This document shows positions 1 to 5,532 of a stretch of 5,532 bases of DNA, piece after piece (the stretch's first letter is position 1; every line of letters begins with the position of its first letter). Location of the stretch: assembly GCA_021442505.1 (NCBI GenBank), contig JABUTC010000038.1:9543-15074 (forward strand), given 5' to 3'. The notes below the pieces were generated by a model, which was given only the letters and a program-made list of their open reading frames with translations, was not told the origin of the DNA and did no database searches. A program made the translations under genes and the position numbers. Source of the DNA: Mogibacterium sp. Its GTDB lineage: Bacteria; Bacillota; Clostridia; Peptostreptococcales; Anaerovoracaceae.

Positions 1-922
1 CATTATGACAGAGGCGGCGTTCATGAATGCCGAGACAGTAGATATGGCTCTCGGATGTTCGACAAACACCATGCTTCACCTCCCTGCCATCGCACACGAG
101 GCAGGAGTTGAACTCGACCTCGACAAGTCAAACGCAATCAGTGCCAAGACACCTAACCTCTGCCACCTTGCACCTGCAGGAAATACCTTCATGGAGGATC
201 TCGATCTGGCAGGAGGAGTGTATGCGGTTATGAAGGAGCTCACAAAGAAGAATCTTCTTAACACAGACCTTATCACTGCAACAGGCAAGACTGTAGCGGA
301 GAACCTCGAGGGAGTTGTAAACAACGACGAGGAAACAGTAAGACCAATTGACAATCCATTTTCGCAGACAGGCGGAATCGCCGTGCTCAAGGGAAACATC
401 GCGCTGGACGGCTGCGTAGTAAAGCAGTCGGCAGTTTCGCCGAAGATGATGGCGCACGAGGGACCTGCAAGAGTATTTAACAGCGAAGATGATGCAATCG
501 AGGCAATTTATGCCAAGAAGATTAACCCTGGCGATGTAGTGGTTATCCGCTATGAGGGCCCTAAGGGTGGTCCGGGAATGAGAGAGATGCTGAATCCTAC
601 TTCCGCAATCGCAGGAATGGGACTCGACGAAAGTGTTGCTCTCATTACAGACGGACGTTTCTCCGGAGCTACAAGAGGAGCTTCAATCGGACATGTAAGC
701 CCTGAGGCTGCAGCCGGTGGAAATATCGCTCTTGTTGAAGAGGGAGATATTATCGCAATCGACATTCCTAACTGCAAAATCGAGCTCAAGGTTTCCGATG
801 AGGAACTTGCCAAGAGAAGAGCAGCATGGGTATGTCCGGAGCCAAGGATCAAGACAGGCTATCTTGCAAGATATGCAAAGATGGTATCCTCGGCTGATAA
901 GGGAGCAATTCTGCTTCCGTAA
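1..922 (+). CDS. ilvD: Dihydroxy-acid dehydratase, C-terminal part (5' end outside window)
   Basis: IlvD is a cytosolic iron-sulfur enzyme that dehydrates 2,3-dihydroxy-isovalerate and 2,3-dihydroxy-3-methylvalerate to the 2-keto acids that precede valine, leucine and isoleucine. The window holds 306 codons plus stop, about the last 55% of a protein that is usually near 555 residues. The frame is open to the left edge, and the ATG at position 5 is internal, because it lies inside the conserved block leading to ALGCSTNTMLHL. Visible family motifs are GCSTN, HLAPAG, GGIAVLKGN, RYEGPKGGPGM, EMLNPTS and TDGRFSG. The serine of GRFSG (codon 662-664) matches the proposed catalytic base of the IlvD/EDD family. 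The cluster cysteines and Mg-binding lysine lie in the missing N-terminal half. The frame is intact and ends with SADKGA, the usual C-terminal motif. The next gene starts 27 bp downstream with no terminator, so they are likely co-transcribed. Confidence 0.96.
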   Translation, partial: IMTEAAFMNAETVDMALGCSTNTMLHLPAIAHEAGVELDLDKSNAISAKTPNLCHLAPAGNTFMEDLDLAGGVYAVMKELTKKNLLNTDLITATGKTVAENLEGVVNNDEETVRPIDNPFSQTGGIAVLKGNIALDGCVVKQSAVSPKMMAHEGPARVFNSEDDAIEAIYAKKINPGDVVVIRYEGPKGGPGMREMLNPTSAIAGMGLDESVALITDGRFSGATRGASIGHVSPEAAAGGNIALVEEGDIIAIDIPNCKIELKVSDEELAKRRAAWVCPEPRIKTGYLARYAKMVSSADKGAILLP

Positions 923-938
923 CTGAAACTTTAAGTGA

Positions 939-944
939 CAGGAG
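939..944 (+). promoter_or_regulatory. Ribosome binding site that sets the DUF815 gene start
   Basis: CAGGAG lies 5 bases before the ATG at 950. An in-frame GTG at 935 would place this site inside the coding region and has no comparable site of its own, so ATG 950 is the better start. Confidence 0.75.
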
Positions 945-949
945 ACTAT

Positions 950-2254
950 ATGCTTAAGGATGAAGTAAGCAAACTGCTATTCTTCAAACCCGCGAGAGGA
1001 AGCATTATGTCGGAGCTTATTGACGCAGAAGAGCGGTGCTTCGGGGGAGAGGATCAGAAGACCCTCGAAGCCGCCGTTCTTTCGGTAGTTAACCGCCTGA
1101 TTTCGCTCTCGGCGAGCATGGGAATCGACGGCAATCTCTGGCAGAACTACATTATCCACTTCGCTCTTACGGACGAGAATGCGTACACATTATCAAGAGA
1201 AAGAGCCGCATCGGCAGAGGATTCGTTCTCGGCACTGGCAGCTTCGGATTTCGCAATACTTCGCGGGCTGATGGCCTACGACTTTGAAACCCTGAGACCT
1301 GTAGTCAAGGATGGAGTCATCGCATCGGTACTCGACTTCAGGAATGGGGGCGAGCCGTCAGAGTATGCCGGAAATGCGGGTAAAATGGTTCTCGACATCC
1401 GAGCGGTTACGGCAAAGGCGTCGGGCGATGAAGCGTTTAAGGCGGCTTTCGACGAGCATTACCGTAAGCGCGGAACAGGCGACTTTGCTTTTACAGACGC
1501 ATTCAGAATAGCGGATACGGACAATCTCAAATTCAAGCCGATTCGGGCAACAGAGGACATAAGCTTCAGCGACATGGTTGGCTACGAGCAGCAGAAGGCT
1601 GAAATTATGAGAAACACTGAGGCCTTTATCGAGGGAAGACCGGCCAACAACGTGCTGCTCTACGGAGACAGCGGTGCGGGCAAGTCGACCAGCGTCAAGG
1701 CACTGATTAACGAGTACAGCGGACGCGGGCTTCGAATTATCGAGATTCACAAACACCAGTTCAAGCACATAAGCGAGGTTCTCGGAAGGGTAAAGAACAG
1801 GAACTACAAGTTCATTCTTTTCATCGACGATCTTTCGTTCGAGGACTTCGAGACAGAATATAAGTATCTGAAGGCGGTCATTGAGGGAGACCTCGAGATT
1901 AAGCCGAGCAATGTGCTCATCTACGCAACGTCGAACAGAAGGCATCTGATTAAAGAGGTTTTCGCCGACAGAGCGGATATGGAGCACCTTGGGGATGTAC
2001 ACAGATCGGATACGATAGAGGAGAAGACTTCGCTGTCGAGCCGTTTCGGAGTACAGATTTATTATCCGTCGCCGGTAAGGCAGGAGTATCACGACATCGT
2101 TAAAACGCTTGCGGCAAAGGCGGGCATCGAGATGGACGAAAAGGAGATGCTCGTTCAGGCGGACGCATGGGACATCAGGCACGGCGGAGTATCGTGCAGA
2201 GCGGCCAGACAGTTTGTTGATTATCTGGCATCAGAGAAGAAAGGGGACAAATAG
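950..2254 (+). CDS. DUF815-family AAA+ ATP-binding protein
   Basis: This 434-residue soluble protein has the layout of the DUF815 (PF05673) P-loop ATPases. A variable N-terminal half of about 200 residues is followed by an AAA+ domain. Walker A is GDSGAGKST at residues 239-247. Walker B is FILFIDD at 288-294, continuing as LSFE as is typical of the family. A sensor-1-like segment YATSNRRHL spans 325-333. The later EEKTSLSSRFG and the C-terminal RAARQFVDYLA also match the family. No signal peptide or membrane segment is visible. The biological role of DUF815 proteins is not established to my knowledge; an ATP-driven remodelling or regulatory function is inference from the fold. The gene sits 27 bp after ilvD and its stop directly abuts the next start, so it belongs to this operon, but nothing ties it mechanistically to amino acid synthesis. 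It uses TCG serine codons more than its neighbours. Confidence 0.9.
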   Translation: MLKDEVSKLLFFKPARGSIMSELIDAEERCFGGEDQKTLEAAVLSVVNRLISLSASMGIDGNLWQNYIIHFALTDENAYTLSRERAASAEDSFSALAASDFAILRGLMAYDFETLRPVVKDGVIASVLDFRNGGEPSEYAGNAGKMVLDIRAVTAKASGDEAFKAAFDEHYRKRGTGDFAFTDAFRIADTDNLKFKPIRATEDISFSDMVGYEQQKAEIMRNTEAFIEGRPANNVLLYGDSGAGKSTSVKALINEYSGRGLRIIEIHKHQFKHISEVLGRVKNRNYKFILFIDDLSFEDFETEYKYLKAVIEGDLEIKPSNVLIYATSNRRHLIKEVFADRADMEHLGDVHRSDTIEEKTSLSSRFGVQIYYPSPVRQEYHDIVKTLAAKAGIEMDEKEMLVQADAWDIRHGGVSCRAARQFVDYLASEKKGDK

Positions 2255-3442
2255 ATGGAACTACAATTTTCAAAGAGAGTCACACAGGAGGATTTTCAGG
2301 GCGAGTTTATAGATGTTATCCTGAAAGCTGCGGCTGATCCAAGTCTGACATCATTTGCGGGAGGACTTCCTAATCCGCAGTCATTTCCGGTAGAGGCTGT
2401 AAAGGAAGCTGCAAACAAGGTTTTCGAGAATTTCGGATATCGTGCACTTCAGTACAATGCAGCAGAGGGACTTCTGCCGCTTCGTGAGAAAATCTGCCAG
2501 AGATACAAGGAGCAGATGGATCTTGATTACACTCCGGACGAAATCGTTATTACAACAGGTTCACAGCAGGCGCTCGATATCATTTCAGGCGTTATGCTCG
2601 ACGAAGGCGATGAAATCGTTCTCGAGAACCCGACATATCTCGCAGCACTGCAGGTTTTTCACCACTATATGCCTAAGGCGCTGACTGTAGACCTTACTGA
2701 TACGGGAATCAACACAGACCAGCTTGCGGCTGTAATGGAAAAGCACGACCCGACACTTATGTACATCATCCCTAATTTCCAGAACCCTACAGGTCTTACA
2801 TATACAGAGGAGACAAGGGTTAAGATGGCTGAGATAATGAAGGGAAAGAACACACTCATCATCGAGGATAATCCTTATGGCGAGCTGAGATTTGCAGGCA
2901 AGGCCGGACACAGCATGGCTTACTTCCTGCCTGAGCAGACAATTCTGAACGGAACTTTCTCGAAGATTGTTGCACCGGGAATGAGAGTAGGCTGGGTTGC
3001 TACAAAGAACAAGGAACTGCTTGAGAAGTTTGCAGTATATAAGTCATCTGTAGACCTTCACACAAGTATTCTCGACCAGATGATTATCAATCAGTACCTC
3101 GAGGACAACGATGTTAACGCACAGGTTGAGGTTGCGAAGGAAATCTACAAGAATAACGCTGAGCTCATGATGGCAGCTATGGAAAAATACATGCCTAAGG
3201 GCGTTACTTTCACAAAGCCTGAGGGAGGAATGTTCCTCTGGGTTACACTTCCTGAAGGACTCAAGGCTGTTGATGTACAGTTCAAGGCGGTTGAGAAAGG
3301 CGTTGTAGTTCTTGCCGGAGATCCGTTCTATGAGTACGACCACGGCGGAAGAACAATGAGAGTAAACTACTCGAATTCGACACCTGAGCAGATTGAGCAG
3401 GGAGTTAAGGCATTTGCAGAGGCAGTAATTGAGCTGATGTAA
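2255..3442 (+). CDS. Fold-type I PLP-dependent aminotransferase (class I/II, LysN/MocR-like subgroup)
   Basis: This cytosolic enzyme should transfer amino groups between amino acids and 2-keto acids. The 395-residue protein is full length for the family. PLP-site residues can be placed: the phosphate-binding loop G102-S103-Q104, a ring-stacking Y128, N177 in NPTG, D205 with Y208 in EDNPYGELRF, the Schiff-base lysine K237 in TFSKIVAPGMRVGW, and R369 in MRVNYS for the substrate carboxylate. The N-terminal SFAGGLPNPQSFP is typical of the 2-aminoadipate/aromatic aminotransferase (LysN/ARO8-like) and MocR C-domain subgroup. There is no GntR-type DNA-binding domain, so it is an enzyme and not a MocR regulator. 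The ATG immediately follows the upstream stop, with AGGGG (2242-2246) 8 bases before it, which suggests translational coupling. Placement in the ilvD operon makes branched-chain amino acids plausible substrates, but this subgroup is promiscuous and aromatic or 2-aminoadipate use is equally possible. No gene symbol is justified. Confidence 0.93.
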   Translation: MELQFSKRVTQEDFQGEFIDVILKAAADPSLTSFAGGLPNPQSFPVEAVKEAANKVFENFGYRALQYNAAEGLLPLREKICQRYKEQMDLDYTPDEIVITTGSQQALDIISGVMLDEGDEIVLENPTYLAALQVFHHYMPKALTVDLTDTGINTDQLAAVMEKHDPTLMYIIPNFQNPTGLTYTEETRVKMAEIMKGKNTLIIEDNPYGELRFAGKAGHSMAYFLPEQTILNGTFSKIVAPGMRVGWVATKNKELLEKFAVYKSSVDLHTSILDQMIINQYLEDNDVNAQVEVAKEIYKNNAELMMAAMEKYMPKGVTFTKPEGGMFLWVTLPEGLKAVDVQFKAVEKGVVVLAGDPFYEYDHGGRTMRVNYSNSTPEQIEQGVKAFAEAVIELM

Positions 3443-3477
3443 TTGCGGGCGGAAGCGCTGAAGTAAGATGAAATGCG

Positions 3478-3504
3478 AAAAAGTCCCCGGAAGGGGACTT
3501 TTTT
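3478..3504 (+). terminator. Intrinsic (rho-independent) terminator
   Basis: A perfect 11-bp stem pairs 3478-3488 (AAAAAGTCCCC) with 3493-3503 (GGGGACTTTTT). The loop is GGAA, a stable GNRA tetraloop, and six T residues follow the GC core. It begins 36 bp after the aminotransferase stop and closes the ilvD-DUF815-aminotransferase unit. The A-run on the left arm means the structure could also stop transcription on the other strand. Confidence 0.95.
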
Positions 3505-3544
3505 GGTGGCGGCGTTGTGCGAAAAGACTTTATGATTTCTATTA

Positions 3545-3573
3545 TTTACAAACAGCCCATAAGTGTTTATAAT
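3545..3573 (+). promoter_or_regulatory. Sigma-A type promoter of hipBA
   Basis: The -35 box TTTACA (3545-3550) and a perfect -10 box TATAAT (3568-3573) are separated by 17 bp, the optimal spacing. Transcription should begin near 3580, giving a leader of about 20 bases that contains AGAAGGAG (3585-3592), 10 bases before the hipB ATG. The promoter lies downstream of the terminator, so hipBA is a separate transcription unit. Confidence 0.88.
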
Positions 3574-3581
3574 AGTAAACA
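3564..3581. promoter_or_regulatory. Candidate HipB operator palindrome over the -10 box
   Basis: TGTTTA (3564-3569) and TAAACA (3576-3581) form an inverted repeat with a 6-base spacer. The repeat covers the whole -10 box and reaches the expected transcription start. HipB-type XRE dimers repress their own operons by binding such palindromes, so this position suits autorepression. The palindrome is seen directly; the binding is inferred. It is AT-rich and only 6 bp per arm, so chance cannot be excluded. Confidence 0.5.
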
Positions 3582-3602
3582 TAAAGAAGGAGTAATAGGA
3601 AA

Positions 3603-3920
3603 ATGAAAAAAGCTGCTTACAATATAATGCCTGCAACCGAAGAAGTTTTGAAGACAATGGGGGAGCAGATTAAACTGGCGAGACTGAGAAGAAACCTTTC
3701 CGCAACTCTTGTGGCCGAACGAGCCGGTATCAGCAGAGCATCTCTATGGAAGGTTGAGTCAGGGAATCCTGCTGTTGCCATTGGTATTTATGCGGCTGTT
3801 TTGCATGCACTTAATAATATGGACAAAGACCTCCTGCTTGTTGCCAAGGATGACGAAATGGGACGACAGATGCAGGACCTTAATCTGATAACCAGAAAAC
3901 GTGCTCCTAGGAGGGGATAG
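3603..3920 (+). CDS. hipB: HipB-like XRE-family antitoxin / transcriptional repressor
   Basis: This 105-residue protein carries one Cro/C1-type helix-turn-helix at about residues 20-72. The motif core LVAERAGISRASLWKVESG has its recognition helix around 44-52. The GNPAVAIGIYAAVLHAL stretch and the basic C-terminus RKRAPRRG are typical of antitoxins paired with HipA kinases. Its expected roles are to bind and neutralise the HipA protein encoded next and, as a dimer, to repress the shared promoter. The start at 3603 is preferred over internal ATGs (codons 9 and 19) because AGAAGGAG sits 10 bases upstream. The stop lies two bases before the hipA start, and the hipA ribosome site is inside its last codons. 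E. coli HipB is shorter (88 residues); the extra length here is at both ends. A HipB call rather than a generic XRE regulator rests mainly on the neighbouring kinase. Confidence 0.9.
   Translation: MKKAAYNIMPATEEVLKTMGEQIKLARLRRNLSATLVAERAGISRASLWKVESGNPAVAIGIYAAVLHALNNMDKDLLLVAKDDEMGRQMQDLNLITRKRAPRRG
3909..3916 (+). promoter_or_regulatory. Strong ribosome binding site for the TTG-started hipA
   Basis: AGGAGGGG lies within the last codons of hipB and ends 6 bases before the TTG at 3923. A near-perfect Shine-Dalgarno sequence paired with a weak start codon, overlapping the upstream coding region, suggests hipA translation is coupled to hipB and kept below it. Confidence 0.8.
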
Positions 3921-3922
3921 CA

Positions 3923-5185
3923 TTGAGCGGAGAGAGGAAAAAGATTCTTGTATATGATGATTTCACCTACGATGTTCCTGTTTTGCTCGGACACCTGTAT
4001 GTGGATGTTATCAAGGGTGGCGAAACCTATTCTTTTGAATATGACCAGGAATGGCTGATAGACAACAAACTTTCAATCAGCCTCGATCCTGAGATACAGC
4101 CTTTTACCGGAAGGCAGTTTCCCTCCGGCAAAAATATTTTTGGAATGTTCGCAGACGCATCACCGGACCGCTGGGGTCGTGTTTTGATGAACAAGAGAGA
4201 AAGAATTTTTGCAGAAAGAGAGGGAAGGAAACCTCGCAAACTCTATGACAGTGACTACCTGCTTGGAGTTTATGATGAGACACGAATGGGAGGCATTCGC
4301 TTTAAGTCAGATGAGGAAGGTCCTTTCGTGTCTGATGACAGGGAGACGGCCGCACCTCCATGGACAGCGCTTCGCACTTTGGAGGAGGCTTCAAGAAAGT
4401 TTGAACAAGATGAGGAAGGCGTTTCGGATAAGTGGCTGAAGCAGCTTATCAAACCGGGTTCGTCACTTGGAGGAGCAAGGCCTAAGGCTACGGTTGTAGA
4501 TACGAAGGGACAGCTTTGGATAGCCAAGTTCCCCTCTCGCAATGATGAAAACAATACGGGAGCATGGGAAAAGGTTGCACACGATTTGGCACGCTTATGC
4601 GGGCTCGATGTGCCTGAGTCAAAGATAGAAACTTTCTCGAAACTCGGCAGCACGTTCCTGGTAAAAAGATTTGACAGAGAGGGAAGTAAACGAGTTCACT
4701 TTGCGTCCGCAATGACTCTTCTAGGCAAGACGGATGGAGCCTCAGACGGAACGAGTTATCTGGATATTGTCAGTTTTATTAAGTCTTATGGTGCAAGACC
4801 GAAAACAGATTTGATAGAATTATGGAAGAGAATAGTGTTTAATATGGCGATTTCAAACACGGATGATCACCTGAGGAATCACGCTTTTATTTTTTCAAAG
4901 GAAGGGTGGTTGCTGTCGCCTCTCTATGATGTCAACCCGGTTCCTTACGGAGACGAGCTCTCTCTTCTTGTAGATGAAAACGATAACCGCATTTCCGGAG
5001 AGCTGGCTATAAGTGTTGCTCCGCGATTCGGAATATCGGAAAATCATGCAAGAGAATTGCTGCATGAGATATATCAGACGGTTGGAGATAACTGGGAGCA
5101 GTTAGCTAAGGAATACGGTTTGACCCGAGGGCAGATAGAAGATATGAGGCCGGCTTTCAGTGAATGCGATAAAACAATAAGATAA
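3923..5185 (+). CDS. hipA: HipA-family serine/threonine kinase toxin
   Basis: HipA toxins are cytosolic protein kinases; E. coli HipA phosphorylates glutamyl-tRNA synthetase, stalling translation and inducing dormancy. This 420-residue protein has the fused layout: an N-terminal subdomain (Couple_hipA type, about residues 15-90, including LSISLDP and FADASPDRWGR) and a C-terminal kinase domain. The Gly-rich loop is SSLGGARPK, and S181 aligns with the E. coli autophosphorylation site S150. K202 in WIAKFP fits the ATP lysine K181. D314 and N319 in NTDDHLRN fit catalytic D309 and N314. D336 in SPLYDV fits metal-binding D332. No key residue is missing and the frame is intact, so an active kinase is likely. 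The target is unknown. The TTG start is chosen from the ribosome site at 3909-3916; the next in-frame ATG lies well beyond it. The kinase contains acidic linker segments around residues 130-140 and 161-166. Eleven of 39 leucines use TTA or TTG, unlike the genes to the left. Confidence 0.94.
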   Translation: MSGERKKILVYDDFTYDVPVLLGHLYVDVIKGGETYSFEYDQEWLIDNKLSISLDPEIQPFTGRQFPSGKNIFGMFADASPDRWGRVLMNKRERIFAEREGRKPRKLYDSDYLLGVYDETRMGGIRFKSDEEGPFVSDDRETAAPPWTALRTLEEASRKFEQDEEGVSDKWLKQLIKPGSSLGGARPKATVVDTKGQLWIAKFPSRNDENNTGAWEKVAHDLARLCGLDVPESKIETFSKLGSTFLVKRFDREGSKRVHFASAMTLLGKTDGASDGTSYLDIVSFIKSYGARPKTDLIELWKRIVFNMAISNTDDHLRNHAFIFSKEGWLLSPLYDVNPVPYGDELSLLVDENDNRISGELAISVAPRFGISENHARELLHEIYQTVGDNWEQLAKEYGLTRGQIEDMRPAFSECDKTIR

Positions 5186-5197
5186 CAGGTGCAGTAT

Positions 5198-5532
5198 ATG
5201 AGAAAAGTTTGTGTAAATACATCGAACGCATACGAGGTGCTGATCGGCGAGGGGCTTCTTGTCGAGAGCGGTTCCGTTGTCAGGGAATGCATTGAAGGCA
5301 ATAAGATAATGCTGGTAAGAGACAGCAATCTGCCGCCGCTGTACGGGACTGTTGTCTCGGAGAGTCTTGCAGATGCCGGATTTGAACTGTCATGGTTTGT
5401 TGTCTCTGCAGGTGAGGAGAATAAGAATTTCGATACTCTGAATGAGTTGGTTTCGGCTATGGCGGATGCGGGTTTGTCACGCAAGGATGCAGTCGTTGCG
5501 CTTGGCGGAGGCATGGTCGGAGACCTTGCGGG
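5198..5532 (+). CDS. aroB: 3-dehydroquinate synthase, N-terminal part (3' end outside window)
   Basis: AroB converts DAHP to 3-dehydroquinate, the second step of the shikimate pathway to aromatic amino acids, using NAD+ and a divalent metal in the cytosol. The window holds 111 codons and two bases, about a third of a protein usually near 360 residues. The N-terminal domain is recognisable from YEVLIGEGLL (residues 12-21), VRDSNLPPLYG (40-50), SAGEENK (70-76, where most relatives have proline in place of S70), GLSRKDAVVALGGG and the NAD-binding GGGMVGD (103-109). The ATG at 5198 is supported by AGGTG (5187-5191) 6 bases upstream, a modest site. Only 12 bp separate it from the hipA stop, with no terminator or convincing promoter in the gap, so read-through from the hipBA promoter is likely unless a promoter lies inside hipA. 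Confidence 0.95.
   Translation, partial: MRKVCVNTSNAYEVLIGEGLLVESGSVVRECIEGNKIMLVRDSNLPPLYGTVVSESLADAGFELSWFVVSAGEENKNFDTLNELVSAMADAGLSRKDAVVALGGGMVGDLA

Noticed and set aside
5..7. ATG at position 5 as a true ilvD start, giving a short protein
   Set aside because: The frame is open to the window edge and the sequence begins in the middle of the conserved IlvD core, so the gene is cut by the window and is not truncated.
935..949. GTG at 935 as start of the DUF815 protein
   Set aside because: The AGGAG site lies between this GTG and the ATG at 950 and is correctly spaced only for the ATG.
1358..2182. 274-codon open frame on the minus strand, opposite the DUF815 gene
   Set aside because: It is fully inside a gene with clear Walker motifs, resembles no family I know, and arises from the regular codon pattern of the + strand.
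3474..3525. TGCGAAAA repeated at 3474-3481 and 3518-3525 around the terminator, considered as insertion footprints
   Set aside because: Eight bases in A-rich sequence are not enough, and no matching copy was seen on the far side of hipBA.
3443..3602. Small gene or regulatory RNA in the 160-bp gap after the aminotransferase
   Set aside because: The gap is explained by the terminator and the hipBA promoter; no open frame with a ribosome site or further strong structure was seen.
4309..4419. 12-bp in-frame direct repeat AGATGAGGAAGG (4309-4320 and 4408-4419) in hipA
   Set aside because: Both copies encode DEEG in acidic linker segments 33 codons apart; this is too short to indicate duplication or a mobile element.
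5074..5514. 146-codon minus-strand open frame across the hipA-aroB junction
   Set aside because: It is antisense to two recognisable genes, is serine/proline-rich low-complexity, and has no convincing start signals.

Overview
The window is a stretch of a bacterial chromosome with tightly packed genes, all on the + strand. It probably comes from a Clostridia-type Firmicute. That assignment is an inference from the look of the IlvD fragment (GCSTN, LPAIAHEAG), strong AGGAG-type ribosome sites, short intergenic gaps and moderate GC. No taxonomic search could be run.

Positions 1-3442 form one transcription unit: the 3' part of ilvD (branched-chain amino acid synthesis), a DUF815-family AAA+ ATPase of unknown role, and a fold-type I PLP aminotransferase. 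The gaps are 27 bp and 0 bp. The unit ends at a clear intrinsic terminator (3478-3504, GGAA tetraloop and T-run). The aminotransferase could supply the transamination step after IlvD, but its substrate cannot be read from the sequence.

Positions 3545-5185 hold a HipBA-type toxin-antitoxin pair. A near-consensus sigma-A promoter (TTTACA, 17 bp, TATAAT) has an 18-bp imperfect palindrome lying across its -10 box, a plausible HipB operator. It drives a HipB-like XRE antitoxin and, two bases after it, a HipA serine/threonine kinase toxin that starts at TTG behind a very strong Shine-Dalgarno sequence. The kinase residues can all be placed. Leucine codon use (TTA/TTG frequent) differs from the genes to the left, hinting at separate ancestry.

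From 5198 the window enters the 5' third of aroB (3-dehydroquinate synthase, shikimate pathway). Only 12 bp separate it from hipA and no terminator is visible, so aroB may be transcribed at least partly from the autoregulated hipBA promoter. That linkage of a toxin-antitoxin operon to a biosynthetic gene is the most interesting point here. I found no CRISPR array, RNA gene, transposase or clearly new system.
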